DNA of 64,000 nucleotides from Neorhizobium galegae (GCF_021391675.1 NZ_CP090095.1:873501-937500), one strand, 5' to 3'; positions 1-9,923 are shown, numbered from the stretch's first letter. Notes: generated by a model from the sequence alone, not told the origin. Program-made: numbers and translations.

Positions 1-2157
1 CACCGAGAGTTTTTCGAATTGGTCGATTTTCTGGCGGGCGACGAAGTCAAGGTCGAGGCGCAAGCGCGCTTCAAAGCCTTCGGCGATAATCTCCGGCTTC
101 TTGTGCAGGCCCCCTCAGCAGAGCGCACGCCGCTTATCGTAGAGGCGGCCGCTTTACGAGACCAACTTCAGGCGCTTCTTTCGCCAGTGATCGGGCGGAC
201 GGAACGCGACGGCTTCACGCGTGGTCACGGCAACCTTGAACCGAACCTCCGTCGCCTGCCGGCCGCTTCAGAGGTCGCTGACGTCGCAGTTTATCGCCAC
301 CTCGTTCGCTCGAGCGAGCCGAAGCGCAAAGCGGACGCCTTAGCATACTGGTCCTCCGTGCCGCTACCGGCTCAGGCCCTCGGTCGGCGGTATGCAATTT
401 CTCGGGATCGCATCTTCAAACCCATGCGCGGCTTGACAGCGTTGACGCGACGGCGGCGTGACCAGCTGGCCCCTGTAAAGTGGCCGGATGCGAAATTGAG
501 GGCCTTGGCGGCTACAGCGCCGGCCGAGAAGCTCGCCCTGCCGTGGATCGCGCCGTCACTCCCATGGTGGGATTTGAGCGGTGCATGGGCTGAGCAAAAC
601 CAAGAGACCAAGCTTCTGTTGTTCAGCCGATTTAAGGCGACCCCACCAGCCGTCGCCAGCTTGTTGAGCTTCGGTGTCGAAGCGCGGTGGATCGACCGGC
701 GCGGAGGTTATGAGAAGGCGTACGCTCGACGGAAGATTAAATTGTCAGGCCCGCCTGGTCCAGTTATGGCCGCCTTCCATCCCTCGATCTGGCTTATTCG
801 AAACACCGACCCAGCGACCGCTCCCGATCTGTCTGGCGCGGGCGTGCGTCGCTGGGTGCGGAAGACGTTAAAAGAGGCGCTGCGTGCGCTCAGGATAGAC
901 GTCGTCCGCTCGAGCGTGAAAAAACGCAAGCGGCGTCGATCCATCGGCCGTGTTCTCTCCGGGATCGAGCAACGCGCCGGTTTGACCGAGCGCTCCGCAA
1001 ATGCATGGGCGGTCGTTGTCGAGCATGACCGGATGGCCAAGACCTCTGTCCAGGCTTGGCGCGAGGCGGAGCCCGTGAACTGGATATCGCCCCGTGAACT
1101 CGAGGATCTCGTCACCTACGCCATCGCCGCGCCTGGCGTCATTGTCGGGCGGGCGCTGTGGCGTCACGCGGCAGACACGCTCAACATTGACACGTACCCT
1201 TGCGTGGTTCGACTGAGTTGGCAGGGCTTGCGCCCTTACCTCGACAATCCGATATTATTGTCTGCGATTGGTGGCGCCAGCGCCGTCGATGGTATCTTGG
1301 CGGCGACCTTCGCTGGGAATTTGGAGAGCGTGCTCGACGAGCACCTCTGGATCCGGAGTTCCTCCCAAGAAGGCGTCGAGGCGCTGGCCAAAGACCTGCA
1401 ATCGTCGCTCCGTCTCGTCACCGGCGGTTTCAGCTTCCATGCGCTCGGCGAATCCGAGCGATTGCGCCTTCGCTGCCATGCCGCGATGCCATTTGGCGAC
1501 GCTGAGGCGGCCCCGCCCCTTAAGGCTGGCGCCCCAGCCCCAGAGATTGAGGAGGATCTCGGTCCAGTCCGACCTGACGAGATCCGTCAGAGCTTCAACT
1601 CACCATTCTGGCCCTATATTCTAGCGACTACGTCTGTCGGCCAGGAGGGGCTAGATTTTCACACTTGGTGTTCGCGAGTGGTTCATTGGGATCTACCCTC
1701 CAATCCGCTCGACCTGGAGCAGCGGGAAGGACGGATCCAGCGCTATGGCGGCCTCTCCATTCGGCGTCGACTAGGTTCGGTGATGAGAGACGACGTGTTC
1801 GCCGATTGTAAGGCCGCAGCATCGCCCTGGCGTCGCCTCGCCAGCATCGCCGAGGCGCGATTGGCTGAGAAGGGGGGACTGAGCCCGTGGTGGATTCTAC
1901 CCGAGGCACGAGTGACGCGCGAGGTATTTGACCGCCCCTTTGGCCGTGACGTTCATCGCTACCAGGTGCTTCGAGAGCAGCGCTTCCTATATCGGCTGGC
2001 GCTTGGTCAGCCGAACCAAGAAGACCTTCTTGAGATACTGGCCAAAAGTGATCCTGAGGTCCTCCCCGTACTCCAAGAGCTAACCCTCGACCTCTGCCCA
2101 TTCCGCCTCGCGCAAAAAAAGGCTGCCAAGGCCGCTCCGAGCGGTAGAGGTGCGTAA
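1..2157 (+). CDS. SF2/SNF2-like helicase, C-terminal part (gene cut by window edge)
   Basis: The reading frame is open from base 1, so the true start lies upstream; the TTG at 19 is only the first possible start inside the window. About 718 residues are visible. Helicase family motifs V and VI are clear near residues 535-580: a TSVGQEGLDFH block, then a VVHWDLP block and QREGRIQRYGG, the arginine-finger motif of SF2/SNF2 enzymes. Motifs I-III must lie upstream. The roughly 500 residues before motif V are unlike a compact helicase core and rich in Arg and Trp, as in large helicases of defence-type systems, but I cannot assign a named system. The C-terminus ends in a basic Lys/Ala/Arg tail. The gene ends about 155 bp from the 3' end of a tRNA-Gln gene. 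GC and codon use are slightly less biased than in the downstream core genes. An ATP-dependent DNA or RNA translocase role is family knowledge; the biological role is unknown. Confidence 0.7.
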   Translation, partial: HREFFELVDFLAGDEVKVEAQARFKAFGDNLRLLVQAPSAERTPLIVEAAALRDQLQALLSPVIGRTERDGFTRGHGNLEPNLRRLPAASEVADVAVYRHLVRSSEPKRKADALAYWSSVPLPAQALGRRYAISRDRIFKPMRGLTALTRRRRDQLAPVKWPDAKLRALAATAPAEKLALPWIAPSLPWWDLSGAWAEQNQETKLLLFSRFKATPPAVASLLSFGVEARWIDRRGGYEKAYARRKIKLSGPPGPVMAAFHPSIWLIRNTDPATAPDLSGAGVRRWVRKTLKEALRALRIDVVRSSVKKRKRRRSIGRVLSGIEQRAGLTERSANAWAVVVEHDRMAKTSVQAWREAEPVNWISPRELEDLVTYAIAAPGVIVGRALWRHAADTLNIDTYPCVVRLSWQGLRPYLDNPILLSAIGGASAVDGILAATFAGNLESVLDEHLWIRSSSQEGVEALAKDLQSSLRLVTGGFSFHALGESERLRLRCHAAMPFGDAEAAPPLKAGAPAPEIEEDLGPVRPDEIRQSFNSPFWPYILATTSVGQEGLDFHTWCSRVVHWDLPSNPLDLEQREGRIQRYGGLSIRRRLGSVMRDDVFADCKAAASPWRRLASIAEARLAEKGGLSPWWILPEARVTREVFDRPFGRDVHRYQVLREQRFLYRLALGQPNQEDLLEILAKSDPEVLPVLQELTLDLCPFRLAQKKAAKAAPSGRGA

Positions 2158-2311
2158 GGGGCGGGCGACGTGGCCCACGTCCTACATGCTAAAAGTGATC
2201 TCAAGGCGGGCGCTAGAGGCGGAATGGACCGGAACGGTGGAGCGGAAAACTGTTCCGGTAGACCCAAGAGGCCGGAGTCTAAACCATTGATTTGTAATGG
2301 AAAAAGTAGAC

Positions 2312-2385
2312 TGGCTGGGGAACCTGGATTCGAACCAAGATTAACGGAGTCAGAGTCCGTCGTTCTACCGTTGAACTATTCCCCA
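2312..2385 (-). tRNA. tRNA-Gln (anticodon CUG)
   Basis: Read on the minus strand, a full cloverleaf folds: acceptor TGGGGAA paired with TTCCCCA, D stem GTTC/GAAC, anticodon stem ACGGA/TCCGT with loop CTCTGAC (anticodon CTG), T arm CTTGG-TTCGAAT-CCAGG, discriminator G and an encoded CCA. It decodes the glutamine codon CAG. Its 3' end faces the helicase gene on the left, the side on which integrases usually insert elements. Confidence 0.95.
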
Positions 2386-2665
2386 GCAGGGCGCGCCGGT
2401 GAATGCCCGGGCCGGTGTGCGGCGCTTATAAACAAAAGCGGACGGATTGCAAATACCGATTTCGAAAAAAAATCGACACTGCGTAGGCTTTCTCGTCTCA
2501 GGCGCGGAAAAGCTCAAAAGTCGGCTGATGACAGGGCGATGACGGGGGTCGGCAAAAAGCCGTTGGCGAAATCGCCACCGCCTGTTATCTTTGCACCAAC
2601 GAAACAATCAGACGCCAGCGGCATACCTTCAAGAGGCCTTGCGCGGCGAGATGGACATATAAGTG

Positions 2666-4246
2666 ATGGACCCCGATAGCGGCGCAAAGCCGCCGGAAGG
2701 CGGGGCGTCGGCGGTACCGCGCGGAGAGGGTAAATCCTCGAGGCGTCGGAAGGCGAAGCGGAACGGCAAACGTCGTGACGCGGCGCCTGTAACCAATTCG
2801 GAAGCGGTCGATTCGCCCGCCTCTGCCGGACGTCCCAACAGCCAGGAACCCAACCCGTCGGCGCGCAAGCGCAAGCGGCGCCGCGCGAAATCCGCGGGCG
2901 CCCAGCAGCCGGTACAGGGGGCGAACGCCGCACCCGCAGCACAGCAGATTCCGGTTCGTGCCGAGGGCGGGCAACAGCCGCACTCGGCCAAGTCGTCGTC
3001 GCGCAATCGGCGCAAGAAGAACAGAGGCGGTCGCGGCCTGCAGGGCCGGCCGCTGACACCTGCCAAGGTGGCGCCCGGTGTGGCCAAGGCTCCAGCGCCT
3101 GCTGGTTCGGGCCAGGTTTCCTCCAAGGATGTCCGCGGCAGGGCCGGAGCCGAAAGCCTGGGCGCAGAGCAGCGCGGCGAAAAATTCTCCTACGTCAACG
3201 ATCTCTATGCGGCGCTCGACCTCGGCACCAACAATTGCCGCCTGCTGATCGCCCAGCCGACAAGGCCGGGCCAGTTTCGCGTCGTCGATGCGTTTTCGCG
3301 GATCGTCCGTCTCGGCGAAGGGCTCGGCACCAGCCGCCGGCTGTCGCAGGATGCCATGGACCGCGCCGTCGAGGCGTTGCGCATCTGCGCCACAAAGCTC
3401 GCCAACCGGCCGATCCGCCGCATGCGGCTGATCGCAACCGAAGCCTGCCGGGCTGCCGAGAACGGCGAGGAGTTTTTGGCCCGCGTCATCGCGGAAACCG
3501 GGCTGGAGCTGGAAATCATCGATCGCGAGACCGAGGCGCGGCTTGCGGTGTCGGGATGCTCGTCGCTGGTCGGCCGTGAGGCGCGCTCGGTCGTTCTCTT
3601 CGATATCGGCGGCGGGTCGTCGGAAATCGCCGTCATCCGCATCGATGACAGCCGGTCGAGCCGGCTTGCCAATCACATCACCCATTGGACCTCGCTTCCG
3701 GTCGGCGTCGTGACGCTGTCGGAACGGCATGGCGGGCGCGACGTGACGCCGGAAGTGTTCAGCGCCATGGTGACGGAAGTCGAAGGCATGCTGGCCGGTT
3801 TCGATTGCCCGCCGCTTGCCGCCTTCCGCCGTCAGGGCGCCGAGGATTTCCACCTGATCGGCACGTCGGGCACGGTCACCACGCTTGCCGGCGTGCATCT
3901 CGACCTGCCGCGCTACGACCGCCGCAAGGTCGATGGCCTGTGGCTGTCGGATGCGGAAGTCTCCGCCATGCAGGCAAAGCTGCTCTCCTGGGATTTTGCC
4001 GGCCGCGCCGCCAATCCCTGCATCGGTCCGGACCGGGCCGATCTGGTGCTGGCCGGCTGCGCCATTCTGGAGGCGATCCGTCGTCGCTGGCCGAGCCAGC
4101 GCATGCGGGTGGCCGACCGGGGCCTGCGCGAGGGCCTGCTGACGGATATGATGGCCGATGACGGCGTGTGGCGCCGGGTGCGGCCGCGCCGCCAGACGGG
4201 CAGTCAAGGTGCCGGTGGACAGGATGAGGCTGGAGCAAGGCGATGA
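2666..4246 (+). CDS. Ppx/GppA family phosphatase with long basic N-terminal extension
   Basis: An exopolyphosphatase/guanosine pentaphosphate phosphatase family protein of the actin-like ATPase fold, which removes terminal phosphate from polyphosphate or pppGpp. The catalytic part begins near residue 180 with [13 protein letters not shown] (phosphate 1 loop) and contains the phosphate 2 loop [13 protein letters not shown] near residue 312 and a [11 protein letters not shown] block. The first ~170 residues are low complexity, rich in Lys, Arg, Pro and Ala, and absent from the enterobacterial enzymes. Start choice is ambiguous: GTG at 2663 or ATG at 2666; the ATG is used here and no strong Shine-Dalgarno separates them. 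The gene overlaps rlmE by four bases (ATGA), so the two are translationally coupled, which links a phosphatase of the stringent or phosphate response to ribosome maturation. Whether the substrate is polyphosphate or pppGpp cannot be read from the sequence. Confidence 0.88.
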   Translation: MDPDSGAKPPEGGASAVPRGEGKSSRRRKAKRNGKRRDAAPVTNSEAVDSPASAGRPNSQEPNPSARKRKRRRAKSAGAQQPVQGANAAPAAQQIPVRAEGGQQPHSAKSSSRNRRKKNRGGRGLQGRPLTPAKVAPGVAKAPAPAGSGQVSSKDVRGRAGAESLGAEQRGEKFSYVNDLYAALDLGTNNCRLLIAQPTRPGQFRVVDAFSRIVRLGEGLGTSRRLSQDAMDRAVEALRICATKLANRPIRRMRLIATEACRAAENGEEFLARVIAETGLELEIIDRETEARLAVSGCSSLVGREARSVVLFDIGGGSSEIAVIRIDDSRSSRLANHITHWTSLPVGVVTLSERHGGRDVTPEVFSAMVTEVEGMLAGFDCPPLAAFRRQGAEDFHLIGTSGTVTTLAGVHLDLPRYDRRKVDGLWLSDAEVSAMQAKLLSWDFAGRAANPCIGPDRADLVLAGCAILEAIRRRWPSQRMRVADRGLREGLLTDMMADDGVWRRVRPRRQTGSQGAGGQDEAGARR

Positions 4247-5052
4247 CGAAACCACCCTCAAAATCCCCGGGCAGCGGCAATCGCACCGGCCGCAAGCTCG
4301 GCCAGAAGGTCAAGAAGGGCAAGCTCAAGGCGTCGTCGCGGCGCTGGCTCGAGCGCCATATCAACGACCCCTACGTCCAGCGGGCCAAGCTCGAAGGATA
4401 TCGCGCCCGCGCGGCCTTCAAGCTTCTGGAGATCGACGAGAAACATCAGATCCTCAAAGGCGCCCGCCGCATCATCGATCTGGGTGCCGCACCGGGAAGC
4501 TGGTCGCAGATCGCCGCCAATGTCACCGGTTCGACCGACGATGATATCCGCGTCGCGGCGATCGATTTCCTGGAAATGGCGCCGCTCGCCGGCGTCAAGA
4601 TCCTGCAGCTCGACTTCCTCGATCCGGAAGCGCCGCGCCTGTTGATGGAAGCGATCGGCGGCACGCCGGACGTGGTCATCTCGGACATGGCGGCGCCGAC
4701 CACCGGCCACCAGAAGACCGATCACCTGCGCACCATGCATCTGTGCGAGGTGGCGGCGTATTTCGCGGTCGAGGTGCTCGGCGAGGGCGGCCATTTCCTG
4801 GCCAAGACCTTCCAGGGCGGCACCGAACGCGACCTGCTCAACATGCTGAAGCAGAATTTCAAGCAGGTCGTCCACGTGAAGCCGGGCGCATCGCGCCAGG
4901 AATCGGTCGAGATGTTCCTGCTCGCCAAGCATTTCAAGGGCCGCAGGGCCGGCGAGACTGCCCCGGGTTCCGAGATGGAGGAGCCCGAGATGGAGGATGC
5001 GGACGTGGAATACGCCGAAGCCGAAGACTCCGACCTGGATGATCGGGCCTGA
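4243..5052 (+). CDS. rlmE: 23S rRNA 2'-O-ribose U2552 methyltransferase RlmE
   Basis: RlmE (FtsJ/RrmJ) methylates the ribose of U2552 in 23S rRNA of the 50S subunit using S-adenosylmethionine. The Rossmann core shows motif [12 protein letters not shown] near residue 80 and the [10 protein letters not shown] block near residue 145. Conserved Lys in FKLLEIDEK, Asp in SDMAAP, and Lys in FLAKTFQGG are consistent with the K-D-K-E tetrad. The first 40 residues are basic and the last 35 strongly acidic (many Glu and Asp), both extensions relative to the 209-residue E. coli enzyme. It starts inside the last codons of the Ppx/GppA gene (ATGA overlap). The stop codon directly abuts the stop of the convergent MFS gene, leaving no intergenic space. 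Confidence 0.95.
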   Translation: MTKPPSKSPGSGNRTGRKLGQKVKKGKLKASSRRWLERHINDPYVQRAKLEGYRARAAFKLLEIDEKHQILKGARRIIDLGAAPGSWSQIAANVTGSTDDDIRVAAIDFLEMAPLAGVKILQLDFLDPEAPRLLMEAIGGTPDVVISDMAAPTTGHQKTDHLRTMHLCEVAAYFAVEVLGEGGHFLAKTFQGGTERDLLNMLKQNFKQVVHVKPGASRQESVEMFLLAKHFKGRRAGETAPGSEMEEPEMEDADVEYAEAEDSDLDDRA

Positions 5053-6456
5053 TTACTCGCCGGCTTCCGGTTGAATCTTGGAGGCTCCGTGGCCAGAAAC
5101 GGCGGCGCCCGTCATCGGGTCCAGTTTCAGCAGGGGCATGACCGCCAGAAGCGAAAGGGCGGCCACCAGGAAGAAAGCCAGGTGGAAGTCGAAGAGCTGC
5201 AGATGCGTGCCGGTGACCGCCGCCGACGCCTCGAGGATGAAGGCCGCAAAGGCGACGCCGAGCGCCATGCTGATCTGCTGCAGGACGGAGGCGATCGAGG
5301 TCGCCTGGCTCGCCTGTTCGTCGCTGATCTCGGAATAGCTGAGCGCGTTCGATCCGGTGAAGAAGAAGGAACGGCAGACGCCCGACATCAGCAGGAAGGC
5401 GATAATCAGCGCGTGGGAGGTTTCCGGCGTGAAAAAGCCGTTTGCCGCAGTGGTCGCCGCGCCGAGCACGCCCGCGACGATCAGCGTCATCTTGAACCCG
5501 GTCATCGCAAAGACGCGGCGGGCGGCGAATTTCACGATCAGCGCGCCGAGCGCGCCCGCAAACGTGATGAGGCCGGACTGGAAAGGGTTGAGGCCGAAAC
5601 CGAGCTGCAGCATCAGCGGCATCAGGAATGGAATGGCGCCTGTCGAGATGCGGAACAGCGTTCCGCTGCTGCTGGCGGCCCGGAACGCATCGTCCTTGAA
5701 GAGCCGCAGGTTGAGGATCGGGGCGGGGTGGCTGCGCGCATGGACGACATAGGCGACGCCGGCCGCGAGCCCCAATGCCGTCGCCGTGATGCCGGCGGCC
5801 GGCGGTAGCGCCGGAAGGCCGACGACCGAAAGTCCGAACACCGTACCGGCGGCGGTAACAGAGGTCAGGAAGAACCCCCACCAGTCGATCGAAGGAGGAT
5901 TGGTGGTCTCGATTTCCGGCAGGAAGATGGTCGCAAGATAGATGCCGAGCACGCCGACCGGCACGTTGATCAGGAAGATCCAGTGCCAGGTGAAATAGGT
6001 GGTGATGAAACCGCCGATCGGCGGGCCGGTGAGGGGCCCGACCAGCGCCGGAATGGTGAGCAGCGCCATGGCCGAGACGAGCTCGCTGCGTTTCGTGGTG
6101 CGCAAGAGAACCAGGCGGGCAACCGGCGTCATCATGGCTCCGCCCATGCCCTGCAGGAAGCGCGACAGCACGAACTGGAGGAGATCGGAGGAGAACGCGC
6201 AGCAGATCGAGCCGATGACAAAGACGAAGATCGCGACGCGAAAGATCTTCTTGGCACCGAAGCGGTCCGCCATCCAGCCGCTGATCGGGATGAACATGGC
6301 GAGCGCCACCATGTAGGAGGTCAGCGCCAGTTTGAGCGTGATCGGGCCGACATTGAGGTCGGCGGCGATCGCCGGAAGTGCGGTCGCAATGACGGTGGAG
6401 TCCATCTGCTCCATGAAAAGGGCGACGGCGAGTATGAGCGGAACGATGCGGTTCAT
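5053..6456 (-). CDS. MFS multidrug exporter, DHA2 (EmrB/QacA) type
   Basis: A 467-residue integral inner-membrane protein with many hydrophobic segments. The first helix carries the MEQMDSTVIATALPAIA signature typical of EmrB/QacA-like proton antiporters. Motif A-like WMADRFGAKKIF lies after helix 2, and the antiporter motif C is seen as GPLTGPPIGGFIT in helix 5, followed by WHWIFLINVPVG, typical of the DHA2 group. It is expected to export hydrophobic or amphiphilic toxic compounds driven by the proton gradient; the substrate cannot be deduced. No HlyD/EmrA-type partner or regulator lies beside it. It is transcribed towards rlmE and shares a stop-to-stop junction. The ATG at 6456 is preceded by a modest AGGCTCCCC ribosome site. 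Confidence 0.88.
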   Translation of the reverse strand: MNRIVPLILAVALFMEQMDSTVIATALPAIAADLNVGPITLKLALTSYMVALAMFIPISGWMADRFGAKKIFRVAIFVFVIGSICCAFSSDLLQFVLSRFLQGMGGAMMTPVARLVLLRTTKRSELVSAMALLTIPALVGPLTGPPIGGFITTYFTWHWIFLINVPVGVLGIYLATIFLPEIETTNPPSIDWWGFFLTSVTAAGTVFGLSVVGLPALPPAAGITATALGLAAGVAYVVHARSHPAPILNLRLFKDDAFRAASSSGTLFRISTGAIPFLMPLMLQLGFGLNPFQSGLITFAGALGALIVKFAARRVFAMTGFKMTLIVAGVLGAATTAANGFFTPETSHALIIAFLLMSGVCRSFFFTGSNALSYSEISDEQASQATSIASVLQQISMALGVAFAAFILEASAAVTGTHLQLFDFHLAFFLVAALSLLAVMPLLKLDPMTGAAVSGHGASKIQPEAGE

Positions 6457-6651
6457 GGGGAGCCTGCAATGGCGGGAATTGGCCCGTCCATAGACCTCTT
6501 GGTCCCGTCTGCCAATTGCGGAATCTCACCATTTCCGATTTTGGGTCACGTCTGCGTGAGATCGGATTTCCTCGGCAGGGAGCGCGGTTATGTTCCACCG
6601 GATAGGACCCGATTTTGACGGTCCGGCCCAATTCCAGGAGGCAGCGACATC

Positions 6652-7641
6652 ATGACGAATTCAGGTATCGGACGGCGCACCCTTATCGGCACAGCCGGTT
6701 TGGGCATTCTCGCTGCTCCGGCGATCATCAATGCCGGGGCTTTCGCCCAGGAGACGCAGAAGCTGGCTATCGATCATGTGATCCCGCCGGATATCCACAA
6801 ATTCAAGCTCGGCGGTTTCCAGGTTCTGGCGGTGAAGGACGGTGCACGCCCCTCCGGTGCTCCCGGCGAAACCTTCGGCCTCAACCAGCCGCCCGAAACG
6901 CTTGCAGCGCTGCTGACCCAGAACTTTCTGCCGACGGAGCAGTTCGTCAACAGCTTCTCACCGACGCTGATCGATACCGGCAGCAACGTGATCCTGTTCG
7001 ATACCGGCCTCGGCAAACCGGGCCGCGCCCAGGGCGTCGGACGCCTGATCGAAGGTTTGGCAGCCGCTGGCTACATGCCGGAGGATATCTCGATCGTCGT
7101 CATCACCCACATGCATGGCGACCATATCGGCGGCCTCATGGAAGACGGCAAGCCGGCCTTCCCGAAAGCCCGTTACATCACGGGCCAGGTGGAATACGAC
7201 TTCTGGACCGATGCCGCCCGCGCCGGCACGCCCGCAGAGGGCAACCAGAAGAGCGTGCTCGCCAATGTGAAGCCGCTTGCCGAAAAGATGACCTTCCTGA
7301 AGGATGGCGGCGAAGTCGTCTCCGGCATCACCGCCATGTTGGCGCCGGGCCATACGCCCGGCATGCTGAATTTCAATGTCGAATCGCAAGGCAAGCGCCT
7401 GATCCTCGCCGCCGATACGGTCAACCACTACGTCCTGTCGCTTCAGCGTCCCGAATGGGAGGTACGTTTCGACATGGACAAGGCGCAGGGGGCGGCCACC
7501 CGCAAGAAGGTCCTCGACATGGTCGCCACGGACAAGGTCGCTTTCCTCGGCTATCACATGCCCTTCCCGGCGGTCGGTTTCGTCGAAAAGCAGGGCACCA
7601 GCTACCGGTTCGTGCCGAAGACCTATCAGTTCGACATCTGA
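6652..7641 (+). CDS. Exported MBL-fold metallo-hydrolase
   Basis: A 329-residue metallo-beta-lactamase-fold hydrolase. The N-terminus is an export signal of twin-arginine appearance (GRRTLIGTAG followed by a hydrophobic stretch ending near AFA at residue 32), so a folded, metal-loaded enzyme is probably sent to the periplasm. The zinc ligands are visible: HMHGDH near residue 153, a His in APGHTPG near residue 233, an Asp in LAADT near residue 254, and a C-terminal GYHMPFP His. The family covers lactonases, phosphodiesterases, glyoxalase II and others, so the substrate is unknown. A strong AGGAGG ribosome site precedes the ATG. It is divergent from the MFS exporter and is followed by a good intrinsic terminator, so it is probably monocistronic. 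Confidence 0.88.
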   Translation: MTNSGIGRRTLIGTAGLGILAAPAIINAGAFAQETQKLAIDHVIPPDIHKFKLGGFQVLAVKDGARPSGAPGETFGLNQPPETLAALLTQNFLPTEQFVNSFSPTLIDTGSNVILFDTGLGKPGRAQGVGRLIEGLAAAGYMPEDISIVVITHMHGDHIGGLMEDGKPAFPKARYITGQVEYDFWTDAARAGTPAEGNQKSVLANVKPLAEKMTFLKDGGEVVSGITAMLAPGHTPGMLNFNVESQGKRLILAADTVNHYVLSLQRPEWEVRFDMDKAQGAATRKKVLDMVATDKVAFLGYHMPFPAVGFVEKQGTSYRFVPKTYQFDI

Positions 7642-7664
7642 TTGTTGTTGAAAAGCGATCAAAA

Positions 7665-7691
7665 CCCGGGAGAAGCCTCTCTCGGGTTTTT
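7665..7691 (+). terminator. Intrinsic terminator after the MBL hydrolase gene
   Basis: CCCGGGAGA pairs with TCTCTCGGG (one G-T wobble) across an AGCC loop and is followed by five T. It separates the MBL gene from guaB. Confidence 0.85.
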
Positions 7692-7821
7692 GCTATTCCC
7701 TTCTTGTCATGAACGTGTTACCAGCCCTCGCCAACTTCCAAGCAATTGTTGCAGGAGCGTCGGGACGTATAGAGTCGTTCCTGAGCGCATCCCGCATTTT
7801 CTAGATCGAAGGAATTTGGCA

Positions 7822-9324
7822 ATGGCACGCATCATTGAAACCGCAACCGGCGCGGACGCGCTTACCTTCGACGACGTGCTCCTGCAGCCCGGCCATTCCG
7901 AAGTCATGCCGGGCCAGACGAATATCGCCACGACCATCGCCCAGGATATCGACCTCAACCTGCCGATCATCTCCTCGGCCATGGATACGGTGACCGAAAG
8001 CCGGCTCGCCATCGCCATGTCGCAGGCAGGCGGCATCGGCGTCATCCACCGCAACCTGACCCCGATCGAACAGGCCGAACAGGTCCGCCAGGTCAAGAAG
8101 TTCGAAAGCGGCATGGTCGTCAACCCGGTGACGATAGGCCCTGATGCGACGCTTGCCGACGCGCTGTCGTTGATGAAGTCCTACAGCATTTCCGGCATTC
8201 CGGTCGTCGAAAACGGCGGCGGTCACGTTCCGGGCCGGCTGGTCGGTATTCTCACCAACCGTGACGTCCGGTTCGCCTCGGATCCGGCTCAGAAGATCTA
8301 TGAGCTGATGACCCGCGAGAACCTGATCACCGTCAAGGAAAGCAGCGTCGATCAGACCGAGGCCAAGCGCCTTCTTCACAAGCATCGCATCGAGAAGCTG
8401 CTGGTCGTCGATGGCGAAGGCCGCTGCGTCGGTCTCATCACCGTCAAGGATATCGAAAAGACCCAGCTCAACCCGAACGCCTCGAAGGATGCGCAAGGGC
8501 GCCTGCGGGCGGCCGCTGCGATCAGCGTCGGCGACGATGGTTTCGAGCGTGCCGAACGTCTCATCGAGGCCGGCGTCGATCTGCTGGTCGTCGATACGGC
8601 CCACGGCCATTCGCAGCGCGTGCTCGACGCCGTCGCCCGCGTCAAGCGCATCTCCAACCACGTACGTGTCATGGCCGGCAATGTCGCGACCTCCGACGGT
8701 ACCAAGGCGCTGATCGATGCCGGTGCGGATGCGGTCAAGGTCGGTATCGGCCCGGGCTCGATCTGCACTACCCGCATCGTCGCCGGCGTCGGCGTGCCGC
8801 AGCTTGCAGCGATCATGTCGGCCGTCGAAGCCGCGCGCGCCCAGAACATTCCCGTCATCGCCGATGGCGGCATCAAGTTCTCGGGCGACCTCGCCAAGGC
8901 GATTGCCGCTGGCGCTTCCGCGGTGATGATCGGCTCGCTGCTCGCCGGCACGGACGAAAGCCCGGGCGAAGTCTATCTTTACCAGGGCCGCTCGTTCAAA
9001 GCCTATCGCGGCATGGGCTCGGTTGGCGCCATGGCGCGGGGTTCCGCCGACCGTTACTTCCAGGCGGAAGTGCGCGATACGCTGAAGCTGGTTCCCGAAG
9101 GCATCGAAGGCCAGGTCCCCTACAAGGGTCCGGTTTCGGGTGTGCTGCATCAGCTTGGCGGCGGCCTGAAGGCGGCCATGGGTTATGTCGGCGGCGCCAA
9201 TCTCAAGGAATTCCAGGAGCGCGCCACCTTCGTGCGCATCTCCGGCGCGGGCCTGCGCGAAAGCCATGCGCATGACGTAACGATCACCCGCGAGAGCCCC
9301 AACTATCCGGGTGCCGGCGCCTGA
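7822..9324 (+). CDS. guaB: Inosine-5'-monophosphate dehydrogenase
   Basis: GuaB oxidises IMP to XMP with NAD+, the committed step of GMP synthesis in the cytoplasm. The 500-residue protein begins with the usual [11 protein letters not shown] motif near residue 13. Two CBS domains interrupt the TIM barrel between about residues 90 and 215 (one reads [12 protein letters not shown]). The active-site loop [11 protein letters not shown] places the catalytic Cys at residue 315, followed by [10 protein letters not shown] and [11 protein letters not shown]; the C-terminal flap region GMGSVGAM is present. The reading frame could extend 60 codons upstream, but that extension runs through the terminator of the preceding gene, while the ATG at 7822 has an AAGGAA ribosome site and fits the family length. 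I saw no purine riboswitch in the 130-bp leader. Confidence 0.97.
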   Translation: MARIIETATGADALTFDDVLLQPGHSEVMPGQTNIATTIAQDIDLNLPIISSAMDTVTESRLAIAMSQAGGIGVIHRNLTPIEQAEQVRQVKKFESGMVVNPVTIGPDATLADALSLMKSYSISGIPVVENGGGHVPGRLVGILTNRDVRFASDPAQKIYELMTRENLITVKESSVDQTEAKRLLHKHRIEKLLVVDGEGRCVGLITVKDIEKTQLNPNASKDAQGRLRAAAAISVGDDGFERAERLIEAGVDLLVVDTAHGHSQRVLDAVARVKRISNHVRVMAGNVATSDGTKALIDAGADAVKVGIGPGSICTTRIVAGVGVPQLAAIMSAVEAARAQNIPVIADGGIKFSGDLAKAIAAGASAVMIGSLLAGTDESPGEVYLYQGRSFKAYRGMGSVGAMARGSADRYFQAEVRDTLKLVPEGIEGQVPYKGPVSGVLHQLGGGLKAAMGYVGGANLKEFQERATFVRISGAGLRESHAHDVTITRESPNYPGAGA

Positions 9325-9335
9325 CGTTTCTGATC

Positions 9336-9358
9336 GGAGGAGGTCGCGTGCCTCCTCC
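9336..9358 (+). terminator. Hairpin downstream of guaB, possible terminator
   Basis: GGAGGAGG and CCTCCTCC form a perfect 8-bp stem with a TCGCGTG loop 12 bases after the guaB stop. The following sequence is not T-rich, so this may stabilise the 3' end rather than terminate efficiently. Confidence 0.45.
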
Positions 9359-9503
9359 TCAATCTCGGAAATAGTTGGTTGGATGCCTGCGACCTTGGTG
9401 GCCTGCAGGCAGCGGTGAGACTGTGGCGCCGCTCGGACGGCGCGTGCCATTGTGCATCGGAGAACCCGTGTTACTGGGTCCCCCTGACGAGTGAGGAGAA
9501 CCG

Positions 9504-9923
9504 ATGCTTTCCACCGACGCGACGCTCTGGCCGATGATAGCGCATGCCGCGCTGGTCTTCTTTCTCTACTGGCTCCTGTCGAAGAAACGGTACATGGCTG
9601 TGAAGTCCGGCAGCGCCGAGGCCGGTCAGTTCCGTGAAAACCGGGAGGAGCCGCGCGAAAGCCTGGTTGTCCACAACAACCTCAAGAACCAGTTCGAGCT
9701 ACCGATCCTGTTCTACGCCGTTTGCCTCGTCCTTTATGTATCGACTGCAGACAATTGGGGCTCGGTTGCTCTTGCCTGGATATTCGTGCTTTCCCGCTAT
9801 GCGCATTCCTACGTGCATCTCACCAGCAACCGGCTCCGCTATCGCCGCCCGATCTTCATGGTCGGCTTTTTTGCGGTGATGGCAATGTGGGCCTGGCTCG
9901 CGGCCTGGCTGGTTTTGAACTAG
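9504..9923 (+). CDS. MAPEG family membrane protein
   Basis: A 139-residue protein with about four hydrophobic helices, matching the small MAPEG family (membrane-associated proteins in eicosanoid and glutathione metabolism). The diagnostic region is REEPRESLVVHNNLKNQFE near residues 45-63, followed by ILFYAVCLVLYV and RYAHSYVHLTSNRLRYR, which matches the NxxExP/RxxHxxxN style of the family. Bacterial members are usually assigned glutathione-dependent transferase or peroxidase-like activity, but the substrate is unknown. The 180-bp space from guaB contains only the guaB hairpin. A GAGGAGA site precedes the ATG. No partner gene is evident. Confidence 0.82.
   Translation: MLSTDATLWPMIAHAALVFFLYWLLSKKRYMAVKSGSAEAGQFRENREEPRESLVVHNNLKNQFELPILFYAVCLVLYVSTADNWGSVALAWIFVLSRYAHSYVHLTSNRLRYRRPIFMVGFFAVMAMWAWLAAWLVLN

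Noticed and set aside
2585..4261. 558-codon minus-strand open frame opposite the Ppx/GppA gene
   Set aside because: It is an antisense shadow of high-GC coding DNA; the plus-strand product has clear Ppx/GppA motifs and the antisense product has no recognisable domain.
7691..7821. A purine riboswitch in the guaB leader
   Set aside because: The region lacks the conserved three-way junction core and only the terminator of the preceding gene is evident.
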